A stretch of 64,000 nt of DNA from Aricia agestis (Eukaryota > Arthropoda > Insecta > Lepidoptera > Lycaenidae), in assembly GCF_905147365.1 (NCBI RefSeq), contig NC_056427.1, positions 3,167,001 through 3,231,000 on the forward strand. Direction: 5' to 3'. Below the pieces are notes generated by a model, which ran no database searches, was not told the DNA's origin, and saw only the letters and a program-made list of their open reading frames with translations. Every line of letters starts with the position of its first letter. Position 1 is the stretch's first letter. Below are positions 30,374 to 42,310 of the stretch, piece by piece. The position numbers and the translations under genes are program-made.

Positions 30374-33315
30374 CAGGGTGCAATTAAACCTACCTGCCAA
30401 ATTTTTTTTGGGGCTTAGGTATCATTAGGTGAGTCCATTAAAACAATAAAAGTAGGGTGTAAATTTTTTTACAATAACATTTTATCCCAAAAAAATTCGG
30501 TGCACAATGGTCACTTCATAAGTTCGTAATAATTACAATTACCGCTCTGTTGCGCGGCGCGCCGAACCAATCGGACGACCGGTTATGCGTAGGGGTAAAG
30601 CGGGGGTGACGCGCGGGGTGGGAGGCGGGAGGCCCGCCAGTCGCCGGCGACCGTTTAGTACCACGCACAGACTACTAAGGGATACTACGTCGCGTAGTTG
30701 TATAGATAACACGTAGTTATGTCGTTTGCCACTGCCCCCTCGGCCCCCACGCTATAATTTGTGTCTGTTACAATGTACCCTAACGACGATCGAGTGTTAT
30801 GAAATGTGGAGGTGCTACATTTTGAGTGGTGAAAGCTTACGCGGAACCCAGAGACTGTACGAGCAAAAAAGTCTTCGTAACAGCTGATTGATGATTCTCG
30901 AATGCAGCAGCTGTACCCTGAATCTGAATCGCGAAACAATCAAAGACTCGGATTATGGACAGTTCGCACTTCGCAAGTCGCAACACACACGCCTAGCCAG
31001 CCTCGAAGACATCCTTCTGCCGAGAAGTGACAAAGTTGTGCTTAACAAACTTTTAAAGTCTTAAAGACAATGTGCAAAACGCGCTAGACTCTGCTTAGAG
31101 CAAAACGGATTGCAGTTTGAACTATGTTAAGTGTAGACGAGATGGAAGTAAGTAAATAAGATTTAGAGGTGGGTTGTTTTGATTTTTAATTAGTTGCACT
31201 GTGTACATACATAAGTTGATTGAATTTTTTAAATACGCCTAAATGCAAAGGATGTGGTTTAGATTTATTATAAATTTCTAAAGTGCTTATTTTTCGTAAT
31301 TAAAAAGTTGTAATTTTCCATCCTTTTGATGTGTGTCAATTAATTTTATTGTAAACCTACGAATAATAAAAACTAAGGAAACATAACTCCCATACTTCAA
31401 CCGTTTTAAATTTGGCTCCTTTTCGAACACTAAAATATGACAATTTTGATTTTCGCCAAGGTCGTATCCCACTTCCCAGGTAACGTATCATAATATTGCG
31501 CGCCGGACGACAGTCTGCGCGGTTATTGTCATTGTCAGAGTTATGAAACAAATAATTGTCGAAAGCGGATAGTATTATGCAGTATTCACCAAGCACATCT
31601 ACTATCACGAAGAAACGAGCACAAAATTATTATTTTAAAATCAAACATTTTCCTGTGATCCTTAAGACATCGATAATAATTATAATATACATATAATAAT
31701 CATGAGCAAACCTTGTACGACTCGGACGAATCTAAAACTGTCCGAGCACCTAGAGAAGACGTTTTCAGATTACAAAAATCTATGTGCTAAATTATTACAG
31801 AATTGAAATTAAAAACTTACGTAAATTTTGTACAGTTTATAACTCACAATTAATATAATATTAACAGTTAGCAGTTTTTTTATTTTTGTTCATTTACAAT
31901 ATTAAAGGAAATAGTTATTTGTTTTTGTCGATCGAACGTAATTTTTCGATTTAAGATTTTGATACGTGGGAGAGCCATGCTTCGGCATGAATGGGCCGGC
32001 TCGACTGGAGAAATACCACGTTCTCACAGAAAATCTGCGTGAAACAGCACTTGCGCTGTGTTTCGCCGAGTGAATGAGTTTACAGGAGGACCAATCCCCA
32101 ACCCTAATCCCTTCCCTACCCTCCCCTATTCCCTTCCCTCCCCTATTACCCTATTCCCTCTTAAAAGGCCGGCAACGCATGTTTTTTATTTGTTTTGTTG
32201 TAAAAAAAATCCGTAGCAAGAAATATGAGAATACCCATATCATCTTATAACGCATTTAGTATAATGTCAGCCAGACCCTAAAATTTCTTTTATGATTAAA
32301 TTGTTACATCTTGCATAACACTGTCCATGGCGACTTTGTAAAAATTTTGTAATTATATTATTTTTTTATTATTGCACTTTTAGAATAACATGTAAATTTA
32401 ATAAGACAAACACAAAGAGACCAGCTTAATTTTATGCAAATACCCTAGCATCAAACTTAAATAAACCATCTTTTTTGGGTCGACAAAAATACAAGAAATT
32501 TAAGCATAATTTTAAACAATTCACTTACAGATGAAAGGTTATTCCTGTATTAAAAGTCGTATCTGTATGACTTCTACACCATTTCGCAGGGCATTTAGGC
32601 ATTTTAATAACAAAAATATTGTAAAAAGCTACATAAAAAGTAAGTAAACAAACCTATGTAAACAAATTGTAAAATGAGTTTGACAAAATTGTCATGTCAA
32701 CCTGGTTGAATGTCACTCTAGTATATATACACGAAAAATGTGTACCGAACACATGCATAAATATGTGCATGTATTCGGGTCACATTTTGTAGCCTTTTGG
32801 TGCACTTTTTTTGACGGAGTTACTCTTCCTTAGTTTTTATTATTTATTTGTAGTTGTAAACATACCTGTCTACATCCTTTACATTTGACGGTCCTAAGCC
32901 CGTCAAAGTATGAAGGGAAAATTCGCAACTTATGATAATAACAAGAATGCAGTGACAGATTAACCCTTAATCAAATTATTAAGCAATTGCCTAGGGCATC
33001 ATGTCTGAGGGGGCACCAGAAGAGTAAAGGTTCAAAGACCGATTCTAGTTGAGATACGGATAGGGCGGCCCACAGGCATGGATGCTTAGGGCATCAAGTA
33101 GTCTTAATCCGTCACTGCAAGAATGTCAATGGAAGGGCGGGGCAGGGCCGGGCCGCGCATGTGTCCATATTTTGTGGTGTTTGGTAGGATAACTTTCGGA
33201 GGCTATTTCTCAAAATTTTAGTACTGAGTGATTATAAAAGAAGAAATATGTGTATTTATATTTTTAACAAGGATCAATATATAAAAATTTGGCAGGAAGG
33301 TTAAATTGCACCCTG
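30374..33315. mobile_element. 2.9-kb TIR element with TA flanks, no transposase found
   Basis: Inverted ends of about 34 bp start 'cagggtgcaattaaacctac' on the left, and the right end is its near complement ('ttaaattgcaccctg'). TA lies outside each end. The interior has GC-rich stretches (30540-30660, 33130-33170), AT-rich stretches and an inserted A-tailed repeat (31962-32181), but no long reading frame. Probably a large non-autonomous Tc1/mariner-type element or a decayed autonomous one. Confidence 0.65.
31962..32181 (+). mobile_element. A-tailed short retroposon, copy 1 (tail missing)
   Basis: Begins 'tacgtgggagagccatgctt' and contains the 'ccggctcgac', 'gcgctgtgtttcgccgag' and (ccctatt)-rich blocks shared by copies at 36682-37014, 57511-57740 and 59226-59572. 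It stops at 'ggccggcaacgcatg', lacking the last roughly 100 bp and the A-tail. Confidence 0.8.
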
Positions 33316-33516
33316 TATTATGGAATAAGATTAATTTCTAATTTACTGTATTTGTTTTATTTCATTTTAAATTGACATGTTATGTATATTTTTTTATAAT
33401 ATTATGTATATATTATACTTAATATTTTTAATTAGGTAATTACTAATTATGTTCTCCAACAAAAATATGTCACCAATTATTCAAATGAGGTTATGCACTA
33501 CTTGTGTATAAGAAAT
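33316..33516 (-). other. 3' UTR of the F-box gene
   Basis: AT-rich sequence between the F-box stop (33517) and the TIR element. A minus-strand AATAAA lies at 33356-33361, about 155 bp past the stop. Confidence 0.5.
33356..33361 (-). promoter_or_regulatory. Candidate polyadenylation signal AATAAA
   Basis: Exact hexamer on the minus strand downstream of the F-box gene stop, placed so that the mRNA would end at or within the end of the 2.9-kb TIR element. Confidence 0.45.
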
Positions 33517-35232
33517 CTAACTATTAACGGTGTATGTAGTTTTGTCCAATCTTTCTTTGATTTTCAACAACCTTTTGTACATATCTATTTGAGTCTTGCT
33601 GTATATCCTTGACGTGTTGATTCCCGCATCCTGCAATACAGATATATTTAGATATAGGGTAAATGTCTAGTGATTGGACAGAGCATACAAAACACAATAT
33701 TTAATAAGGTTGCTTTAAAAACCACCAATTTTTCTTAAAAAGCATCACTTTAAGTATTGTAAGACATAAAATAAACATAAATGGACTAAAATGTATCTAG
33801 AACTGTGGCCCTCAACTTTTTTTTCACGGAATAGAAACATGTTTTTGTCTTAGCGTTGAGGGCCAAATTTTTTTAGGGTCTAAATATGGACTCTTTAAAA
33901 TTAGCGATTCAAAAAGTGGCATTCTTTTCACAACCACTTTGCACTATTTTGCCAGTGGGGGTGAAATTCAAAATGGTTTAACTGCATGCGGGCCATTGAA
34001 AAAAGTCCTGACTCCCGGCAGGCCGTGGTTTAGGGATAGCTGCTCTAGAATGTAGACCATTCATTTAACAGACATAACAAGACATGGTTTCAAATACTTA
34101 CATTGTAACTAATGTTGATATCGATAGTGAAGAGATCAGACGAAGTCATCACCAATATGAGTGATCCAGATTTACGCTCGCAAACATCAATTTTCATTGG
34201 AATTTTATTATCTGGCAATTTAACTAATAAGCTCATGTACTGATATATCTCTGTGTGCTTAGTTTTCTTTTTATCAAATGGTTTATATAAGAATATCTCG
34301 CTGTTTCTTGTGCCGATCAAAACAATGTCACCGTAGAAAAATAACGAAGCTATCGGAGGGAAATTTATGTATGTGTGCAAGGCTTTTTCTGTATGCAATA
34401 TGAATAAATTTCTCGAATATGATATATAATTTTTTTCATTGAAATAATACACATTCTTTAATTGTGGCAGCCATTCCTTTGGACAAGTAACTGGTTTTAT
34501 AACTATTGTATTATCTTTCAGAATATTCAAAAATTTCTTACACTTTGTAAAAATGCATGTTATCTCGTTATTGTGTTCTATATTCGCTATTTGGTACTCA
34601 CAATTTACAATCAACATGCTGGATAAATTAGGACTTTGAAGATTGCACTTGTAAATATAATTATTCATGTAGTAATATACATAGTCATTGCTAAGCGCAA
34701 AGTTTTCTGCATTAAAGACTGCTTCGTTTGTGTAACTAGTTGATTCTATGGTCCGTTGTATTAAAATCTTACTATTGGACAGCAGAACAACTGTGACTTT
34801 GTCATTATTAGCAATTCTTACACAGTTTCGTTCCGGTAGTGTTATTGGAATAATCTTTAATGTTGTAGTATCGAAGAGAACAGTACCAACTAAGTCTCGG
34901 ACAGGTAAAACTCCATAGCTTACTTCTAAAGTGTTAACATTGAATTTATAAAATTCTTTAAGTCTCTTAACATGCATTATGGAATCGCACCAAAGTTTTA
35001 GGTTTCTATATATATAATACCACTTGCAATCGTTTCCGGATTTTCTTTTGGCGATTTGAGAAGAGCATTTGAAATCTTTCATACACATCCTTTCCCACAA
35101 GATATCTGTCTGATCTATAAAGTCCTTCCAGCCGCTGCAGACCCTTCTACATTTTCCTAACGTATATCCGTCTGTTGATATTAATATATTTGCAAAAATC
35201 TCCCTCGGCAAATCTATAATAGATACACTCAT
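33517..35232 (-). CDS. F-box protein, two coding exons
   Basis: Exon 1 (34102-35232) starts at an ATG (35232) four codons before the F-box: IDLPREIFANILI, CRRVCSGWKDFI, ILWERMC (residues about 6-50). The F-box binds Skp1 in SCF ubiquitin ligases. The rest of exon 1 is about 320 residues of beta-rich repeats (for example VGTVLFDTTTLKIIP, GDIVLIGTRNSEIFLYKP) that look like a propeller-type substrate-binding domain. It ends AAT|GTAAGT. After a 471-bp intron, an acceptor 'tctgtattgcag' starts exon 2 (33517-33630) in phase, adding DAGINTSRIYSKTQIDMYKR and 17 more residues before TAG. Total 414 aa. Reading through the donor gives a false VSI ending. The substrate is unknown; I do not recognise a named orthologue. 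Confidence 0.85.
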
Positions 35233-35964
35233 TTTAAATGTCTTCAAAAATTTAATTTCGTGGCAAGCGATTATTGAATAATATTTTAATAAATGCACTA
35301 ATTAGCGCTGAATTTATATCTAGCATTTAAAACATTTTTACGCATTTATAAAATTTTAAAACCAAGTACAAAAGTAATAAATTAAGTGACTTTTTCCACA
35401 ACTTTTTCTTTAAAATTTTGACGTATGCTGGTGTCCCGTGTCAACTGTCTAATGCATTGACTTTTTTAAGTGGACTCGGCATAATGGTCTCTAGTCTCTA
35501 CCACAGACTTAATATATGTTTATGGTCTCTACCAAATCAAAGTGGCCGGTCCGCCATTTTATGTTCCGGTTCTCCGAGGTACATAAACTGTCAAAGTGTC
35601 GTATTATAGGGATGTCGAAATTGAAAGAAAATATCGATATATCAATACATCGATATTAGAAAAAATATCAATATCGGTCTCGATATATCGCGAAAAAAAT
35701 AGGCACTTGAAATGTTCACAAAATACTCAGTTGTATACATACTTTAATAATAATAATAATTGATGGTAACATTAAAATAAACTGTAAACACTTCGTGCGC
35801 GAGTACAACTAGTATTTGTCCGATTTTTTGGTAATTTTTGCCCGATATCAATAATGGTAACTTAAATAATAATTAATAAACTTAAAATAAATAAAATAGT
35901 TTTATTAAAATTAAGGAGGCTCCTATATAAAAAAAAACATATTTGCCTGAAATAGGCAAATATG
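35233..35964. other. Upstream region of the F-box gene
   Basis: AT-rich. 35620-35700 has many 'cgatat' words ('tcgatatatc', 'catcgatatt'). A 9-bp-arm palindrome 'atttgcctgaaataggcaaat' lies at 35941-35961 next to the LINE insertion. No gene visible. Confidence 0.4.
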
Positions 35965-36347
35965 GTCTCTATGTAATAATAATAATAATAAATATACTTT
36001 ATTGTGCACACGTTAAGAAGAAAATTACAACATTTATTAACTAATACAGTGTACTACAATGGCGGCCTTATTACTAATTTGTAATTTCTTCCAGGCAACC
36101 ACAGGTAAAGGACTGAATATTATTGAATTATTATTATGAGTGTGCAATATTATAGTAGATAAGATGACATTATTTTTAATGATACATACACAAATACATA
36201 CATACCAACATTAATATAATACACATATAAATAGGTAATAACATAAAAAGTAAGTACAGAAACAAATTTAGAGGTTGGAACTTATAACTAACAATAATAA
36301 CTTGATGATCAATTTTGAATATTAATTATAATAGCATGAATGTCAAT

Positions 36348-38820
36348 TTATATAGGATGGGTATTATCACTAATAGAAAGAAAATGTTCTTTTACCAGCA
36401 TCTTAAACCGATAATGTGTAGCCGTCATTCTTATATGGGTTAGTAGTGAATTCCACAGCCTTATTCCCGTAGCAGCAAAAGAAGAGTTATAGTATTTAGT
36501 TTGTTGCACAGGCACGTCTAAAAGGCGATTTGAAGCAGAACGTAACTCTTTCTCTGCTTGTCGAAACGAAAAGTTATCCTTTAAATAAGACGGCAGATAC
36601 GGATCATGTATGATGGAGAACACAAGTGACAGAATGCGAGCATCACGCATGCATGCGAGCGAGAATTGGCAGCCACTTGAGTTTTTTTTTTTTTATGAAA
36701 TAAGGGGACAAACGAGCAAACGGGTCACCTGATGGAAAGCAACTTCCGTCGCCCATGGATACTCGCAGCTTCAGAAGAGCTGCAGGTGCGTTGCCGGCCT
36801 TTTAAGAGGGTAATAGGGGAGGGTAGGGATGGGAAGGGAAGGGAATAGGGGAGTGTAGGGAAGGGAATAGGGTAGGGGATTGGGCCTCCGGTAAACTCAC
36901 TCACTCGGCGAAACACAGCGCAAGCGCTGTTTCACGCCGGTTTTCTGTGAGAACGTGGTATTTCTCCGGTCGAGCCGGCTCATTCGTGCCGAAGCATGGC
37001 TCTCCCACGTATATACGTTTCCTACGGTATTCGGATACATGATCGAACTTCCTAAGGCCGAAAATAAATCTTATGGCAAGATTTTGAAGCCGCTCTAGTT
37101 TGTTGAGCTGTTCCTCAGTCAGGTTGACAAAACAAGTATCTGCATAATCGAGAATAGATAAGATCAGAGACTCTGCTATCCTTATTTTGGTCGGTATGGG
37201 AAGAACGTAGCGCAGTCGGGAAATGGAGTACCAAGTAGCAAACACTTTTCTGCTAATTTCTTTAATTTGTTGTCCCCAGGACAGGGTTTCGTCAAGGTAA
37301 ACTCCCAAATACTTTACAGTCTGACTGAAAGGTACAATAGTACCATCAACGACCACCGATGGTGGGCTACCCCTGTCAACTCTAGAAATCAGGCCAGGAC
37401 TACCAATAACTATCAGCTGTGTCTTGGTTGGATTGATATGAAGACCGTGGCGCATCGCCCAATTGTAAATGACATCAATAGCTCTATTCAAATTATTCAA
37501 GGTGGCATATAGGTTATTTAAAGTCGTCTGAGAGTTGATCTGTAAGTCGTCAGCGTAAAGGTGGAAAGATGACAGAATATTTTGAGTGATGTTATTAATA
37601 AAAAGTGCAAATAACAGAGGGGATAAGACACCACCTTGCGGAACACCAGTCGAGATAACAGTCCAATCAGAACAAGAGTTGCCCAACTTTACTCTCTGGC
37701 GGCGTCCCACAAGATAGCTTCGGAACAAATTAATAACCTATGGTGATAAATTTAGAGACTTCAAGATTCCAATCAATACATCGTGGTCGACAGTATTAAA
37801 TGCACTGCTAAAGTCGAATAAAGCTAGTACCGTGAGTAACTTTTTATCCATGCCAAGTCGTATATCGTCAGTTACTTTTATTAAAGCAGTAGTGGTACTG
37901 TGACCACGTCGGACACCTGACTGAAAAGAGCTTAAAAGATTATTCTGCATTACGTAATTAGTAAGCTGATGACAGACCAATCGTTCAAACGCTTTAGAGA
38001 GAAAAGGTAGTATAGAAATTGGACGGTAGTCTGAAACCAGCCTAGGTCTAACAGATTTAGGTAATGGAATTACACTAGCATCCTTCCACGCGCTAGGATA
38101 AATTGAAGTAATGACAGCATGGTTAAAAATATCCACAAGTATAGGCACAATGATATCGAGAACGGGGATAATCATTTTTCGACTAATACCATCGTCGCCG
38201 ATAGCATTAGAAGATATGGATGCAACATATTTTTTGACATCATCCTCATTGAATTTATTAAGAACAAATGAAGGAAAGTCGTGCGTGGGAAAATTTTCTA
38301 GACTGTCAATAGTTTGAGACTTTAGTTGCGAGCTAAGTAAAGTTAAGGGAGCTGCAAAGTGACAGTTAAGGGTATCTGGGTCTAATATGTTGGTATTATT
38401 ATCCGCACTTTTGCCGACTCCTAGGGATCTCAGGAATTTCCATACTTGACCGGGCTCCCCATTTTCCACAGACAAATGAATGTAACGCCGCTGAGCGTCC
38501 CTACACATTCTGTTACAGCGATTTCTTATTTGGATATACTTCTCTCGGTGGTCCCTACTGTTGGAGTTTTTGTATTTAGTTTTCGCAGAATGCTTTTGCT
38601 TAGTTAGTAGTTTAATGTCCTCAGTAAGCCATGGCGCTGGAGAATGTTTTAATTGAACTGGTCTAATTGGGGCATGTCTGTCATAAAGGCTACTAAGAAG
38701 CGAGTTAAAAGTATTTAATTTATTATCAACATGATCAGCCTGAAGGACCAAGGACCAATCAATGTTTTTAGCGTCATTCCTCAAATTCTCAATATTTAGA
38801 GCTGCAAAATTCCGCTGCAT
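36348..38820 (-). pseudogene. LINE ORF2 (reverse transcriptase), one in-frame stop and one insertion
   Basis: From 38820: linker (CNRMCRDAQRRYIHLSVENG), then reverse transcriptase with VSDYRPISILPFLSKAFERL, FDFSSAFNTVDHDVLI, a TAG at about 37738 in place of a sense codon (LNLSP-stop-VINLF), RSYLVGRRQRVKL, GVPQGGVLSPLLFALFINNI and catalytic YADDLQIN. The C-terminal part is split by the retroposon between EYRRK and KWLP, followed by one frameshift. The last piece ends at 36348. It is better preserved than copy 1. Confidence 0.85.
36682..37014 (-). mobile_element. A-tailed short retroposon, copy 2, nested in LINE A
   Basis: Full-length copy of about 330 bp on the minus strand. Head 'tatacgtgggagagccatgc', then 'ggccggcaacgcacctgcag' and 'tccatgggcgacggaagttg', ending 'cccttatttcataaaa' and an A-tail that merges with the LINE's own 'aaa'. 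It interrupts the LINE ORF2 codons for K-K. SINE-like size and tail; no tRNA head seen. Confidence 0.85.
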
Positions 38821-38856
38821 TAAAACTTTCCTCTTTACTTGTGTTGTCTCTATGTA

Positions 38857-39430
38857 CTATACATAGAGACAAAATAGGCAAAAATGTTTTTTTTTTAATA
38901 TAATATAAAAAAATCATTTTTGATATCAATATAATATATAATATAACAGGACGCTCACTTATAACATGTTAGTTTATCGATGTCCTCGACAAATATCAAC
39001 CGAGTGTCCCATCACTATAGACCGCCATGTTTAGTTCTTGGCAATATGGCGCCGGCCACACTTTTTTGTAGTTATGTCGCCTCCATCTGTTTCCTTATTC
39101 ATTGGTCTAATGTCATGTTTTTCTTTTTCTATTTCATAGTCACATCCGCTTTATAACCATTGCCAGGAGTTTTGCCGGGAATGTAAAAGAGTGAATGTTG
39201 TGTTTTTGACTTTTGTATCATTTTCATAAAATTGTGATAAGCTTATCAAGAAAGTCATGACAGGCGGGAAAATTTTCTAAACGTAGGTAATCACGCTTAA
39301 AAGGTGTATTTTTTTCTTTGTATTTTCACAGAGAACGCATAGTACATTTTAAATATTGTCACCTTGCACATTTTTATCTCGAATTAATAAAGTTCTCATA
39401 TTTTTTATTTCATTTAAAAATTCTCCCGCG
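38857..39430. other. Intergenic, no gene
   Basis: AT-rich with GCC-type words at 39020-39080. 'ctatgtactatacatagag' forms a small palindrome with the LINE target repeat at 38850-38870. No reading frame supported. Confidence 0.4.
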
Positions 39431-39698
39431 ACGACCTCTGTGGCTCAGTGGTGAGCGCGTTGGTAGCTCAAGCCGGGGGTCGCGGGTTCGAATCCCGCCG
39501 ACGGAACAAAAAGTTTTCAATGTTCCCGGGTCTGGGTGTGTATTAAATATGTGTATGATATAATAAAATCTTAAATATATGTATAGTATAAAAGTATTAA
39601 ATATATTTCCGTTGTCTGGTACCTGGAACACAAGTCCTTTAGGTACTTAGCACGGGGCCAGACTGACGTGGTGTGAATCGTCCATAGATAAAAAAAAA
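39431..39698 (+). mobile_element. tRNA-derived SINE (family 1)
   Basis: The head has RNA polymerase III boxes: A-box-like 'tggctcagtgg' (39441-39451) and B-box 'ggttcgaatcc' (39485-39495) in a T-arm stem 'gcgggttcgaatcccgc'. It is followed by a tRNA-unrelated body ('ccgttgtctggtacctggaa', 'ccagactgacgtggtgtgaa') and an A-rich tail. The 3' half recurs at 44875-44997. The clover-leaf is imperfect and it runs into a repeat body, so it is not a tRNA gene. Confidence 0.8.
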
Positions 39699-39974
39699 GT
39701 CTTGACTTTCTTGACAGACTATAACTGGGTTTTTAATGTATAATATTGGTGGAATATTAACCATTAGACTGATGTTCGTTATCGTGCACAAGTGTAGGAA
39801 AGTGATGCAATATCCAAAAATGTGCTATTTTGTGTTCCCTCCAAAACTCCATCGAAAGTTTCAGTAAGGCGTCTACCACTTTATTGAATCAACCGACTTG
39901 ACTGTATTGACTTTTACTTAAGACTTTGGACCTGACGATATAGAAAAACGATGCTGAAAATTGTATACTAGAAT

Positions 39975-40086
39975 ATTGTTTTCCCGCCATAATATACTCG
40001 AGTCTCGACACTGGCCATGGTCATATAGCCGAAGTGCCATAATAAGAAAAAAACAATTGCCAGTGTCAACATGGCGGGAAAACAAT
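39975..40086. mobile_element. Short inverted-repeat element, 'attgttttcccgccat' ends
   Basis: Perfect 16-bp inverted ends, with a second inner inverted pair 'gacactggc' / 'gccagtgtc'. 112 bp. MITE-like. Confidence 0.7.
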
Positions 40087-40282
40087 TTTTATTCTTGTCA
40101 ACACTCAACGATTCAGTAAAGTTTGCTGAAACCATAGGGATTAGGTACCTACTGTGGCTGAAACTTTCGATGCGAGTTTTGGAGGAAGAAACAAAACAAC
40201 GAAAATTGTATCTGCCGATCCACACTCGCGCGCGACAGCGCGCCACGGATCGCGCATACTGCCAAATTTACTGATCTACACT

Positions 40283-40457
40283 TACGGCCATTCCCAATAT
40301 TTGATCTTTCACTGGTTTTGTCCTACTAAAGATAGGAAAAACTCACATTAGACATTAGAGAGTTATATAGAGACATATATTTTATGTCAATTGTGAGCTA
40401 TTCCTATCTCTAGTAGGGCAAAACCAGAGATAGATCAAATATTGGGAACGGCCGTTA
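40283..40457. mobile_element. MITE, 'cggccattcccaatatttgatc' ends
   Basis: Left end 'acggccattcccaatatttg' (40284-40303); right end is its near complement ('caaatattgggaacggccg'). An inner inverted pair centres on 'cctactaaagatagg' / 'cctatctctagtagg'. No ORF. Confidence 0.75.
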
Positions 40458-41100
40458 GTGGTTAATATAACGTATAGATGATAAAAATAGCGCGCTAGTT
40501 CTTCGCAACGAATAGCCTGCGCTATAAATCTATGCTTATGACGCTACGTTATAACGTACCGCGCGGTCACTGACCTAGCGCGGCGCCGCCCGCGCTGCCG
40601 ATCGCGCGCGGTTTCGTTCCATCGTTGTCGTGTCGTTTCGTTGTCAAATCGGGTGAATTCGGCTGTCATTACATTTGCTGTATTGCGTTGCGTGTTAAAA
40701 TACAATTTAAAAGTTAAAACCATTTTAGGAAAAAAAAAATATAATACGGATCTTTCGTTCACTTTGCCCAAAACTCCAAAAGTTCATTTTCATCAAAGTT
40801 CCTTAAAATAAGGGGGCTTAAAATAAGCACATGGGTTTCTATGTTTTCTTTTTTTGTCAAAGAGCTTTAATCAAAAACAGGAGAAATAAAATTATTTTAT
40901 TTATTTTGTTAAAAATCCATTTAATAGCAACATGTTGATAGATAATAAATAGTTAACCCAACAAAATACAATAATATAGGTACTTGCTGAAAAAATATGA
41001 TTTCAGCGAAGGCTGACTGGGCTGAGGGCTGAGGCACACCTTACGTTTTAATGACGATTAAAATTTAAACCTTCCGTATTTGTTTCATTTTTCAACTATG

Positions 41101-41200
41101 CATGCGCGGCTTTTTTCGCAGTTTATGTGTTTTAGAAAATGACACTCACACTGAAGTTGACAGTCAGCTGCCAAATTGCGAAAAAAGCCGCGCATGCGTG
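41101..41200. repeat. Inverted repeat 'gcatgcgcggcttttttcgc'
   Basis: 'gcatgcgcggcttttttcgc' at 41101-41120 and its complement at 41177-41196, about 56 bp apart. May be the ends of a small element or part of the larger repeat cluster to 41530. Confidence 0.65.
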
Positions 41201-41300
41201 AAACGAACACGGCTACAGCTCACTGACCTCCGATAGTCCAAACATTTTTTTAACTTTGCGCATGCGCAATGTGGATTGAAAAACGAAACGAACACGACTT

Positions 41301-41351
41301 TGGAGATTCTGTCAAACTCTTCTTCAATAGAAGAGTTTGACAGAATCTCCA
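41301..41351. repeat. Palindrome with 21-bp arms
   Basis: 'tggagattctgtcaaactct' and the exact complement, separated by 'cttcaatag'. The word 'gaagagtttgacag' also recurs at 41425 and 56568 inside a MITE family, so this hairpin reuses that sequence. Confidence 0.85.
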
Positions 41352-41384
41352 TTAATGACAATAATTATAATAAACGTCTTACTG

Positions 41385-41530
41385 CGTACTCAGTGATATT
41401 TTATATGCTAAACCTTCAATTTAATGAAGAGTTTGACAGAATATAATGTATGGGACTGTCAAAATTTTAAACCAATTAAGTACATTTATGATTTAAGTAA
41501 TTAATGTTTTTACTCTGAAGTGCGGCAGTC
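41385..41530. mobile_element. MITE related to 56525-56660
   Basis: Shares 'gaagagtttgacagaata', 'actgtcaaaatttt' and 'agtaattaatgtt' with the element at 56525-56660, in the same order. Ends 'gcgtactcagt' and 'actctgaagtgcggcagt' are weakly inverted. Boundaries approximate. Confidence 0.55.
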
Positions 41531-41533
41531 TAT

Positions 41534-41696
41534 GGCCCGTATAAATAGTCAGTACTTAAGATGCGACCCGGTCTCAAGACGCCGTTCGGCTCTGTGATTG
41601 GTCCAAATTTTGACAGCCAACCAGAATCACAGAGCCTGAACCGTGTCTTGAGACCGAGATGCATCTTGAGTACTGACTATTTATTTTATACGGGCC
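41534..41696. mobile_element. MITE, 'ggcccgtataaatagtcagt' ends
   Basis: Inverted ends of over 30 bp ('ggcccgtataaatagtcagt' and 'actatttattttatacgggcc') enclose a second inverted layer 'gtctcaagac' / 'gtcttgagac' and 'ggctctgtgattgg' / 'tcacagagcc'. Almost the whole 163 bp folds back on itself. Confidence 0.8.
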
Positions 41697-42186
41697 TTAA
41701 TATTCGTATCTGAGTACCTTACGGCAAGTTTTTTTTTTTACCAAAGTCAACTTTTTGTAAATAAAAACATAATTCAACGTGACATTGAAATTATTTAAAG
41801 CTTTGAGTAGGTAACAAAAAATCCCTAGGAACCATAATATCCTATTATAAAGTATAGTAAAAAATACAAAAACACAATAAAAAAAATACAAAAACTCACC
41901 ATTAAACTAGGAATGTCAAAGAATATTCTTAAAAGTATGGATTTATATTATAATTTAAATCAAATAACGCCCGCAAAGTCTCCGTTGCGCTAAGTATTGC
42001 GCGATAACCGTACATATTTTTGGGATAAAAAGTATCCTATGTCCTTTCCCGGGACTAGCCAGTATACTAGATTTTATTTCGGAACTTACCTTGTCATCTT
42101 GAGCTGCCACAAAGCTCTTTAGTTCTTACGAATAATAAATATATTTTTATTATTCGTAGGCTATAAGCATCCATATAAAGCGCGAA
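41697..42186. other. Intergenic, no gene
   Basis: AT-rich. 41985-42070 resembles an interspersed repeat tail ('gataaccgtacatatttttgggataaaaag'-type words, given here only in part). No frame supported. Confidence 0.35.
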
Positions 42187-42310
42187 AAGGCTTTAAATAA
42201 AAGTGGGCGGGGGCGCTGCTGGTAAAGGAGAACTGTAAAAATTGCGTTTTTGTATGATGTCATTATTGGCAGCGTTAGTTCCTTTTTTCGCCACGTTCAC
42301 TTAAAGCCTT
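42187..42310. mobile_element. MITE, 'aaggcttta' ends (copy 1)
   Basis: Inverted ends 'aaggctttaaat' and 'cacttaaagcctt'. The interior 'ggcgctgctggtaaaggaga' and 'agttccttttttcgccacgt' matches the copy at 60237-60352 closely. 124 bp. Confidence 0.8.

Larger units (their letters stand above)
35965..38856 (-). mobile_element. Non-LTR retrotransposon (family A, copy 2) with target duplication
   Basis: The copy runs 35976-38845 on the minus strand, flanked by the 11-bp direct repeat 'gtctctatgta' (35965-35975 and 38846-38856). 3' tail is (taa)n; 5' end truncated just after the endonuclease. Same family as 2185-4921 by protein and 3' UTR. It has an A-tailed retroposon nested at 36682-37014. Confidence 0.88.
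39699..41100. other. Intergenic with two MITEs, no gene
   Basis: Apart from elements listed separately, nothing is recognisable. 40540-40640 is GC-rich ('cgcgctgccgatcgcgcgcg'), and 40750-41020 is AT-rich. Confidence 0.4.

Noticed and set aside
33805..34050. Possible hAT-type MITE with TCTAGAA near both ends
   Set aside because: The flanking words match (7 of 8 bases), but the ends 'ctgtggccctcaac' and 'gggatagctg' are not convincingly inverted.
39431..39503. Possible tRNA gene on the plus strand
   Set aside because: It has A- and B-box-like sequences, but the acceptor stem does not pair well and it runs into a repeat body whose 3' half recurs at 44875. It is a SINE head.
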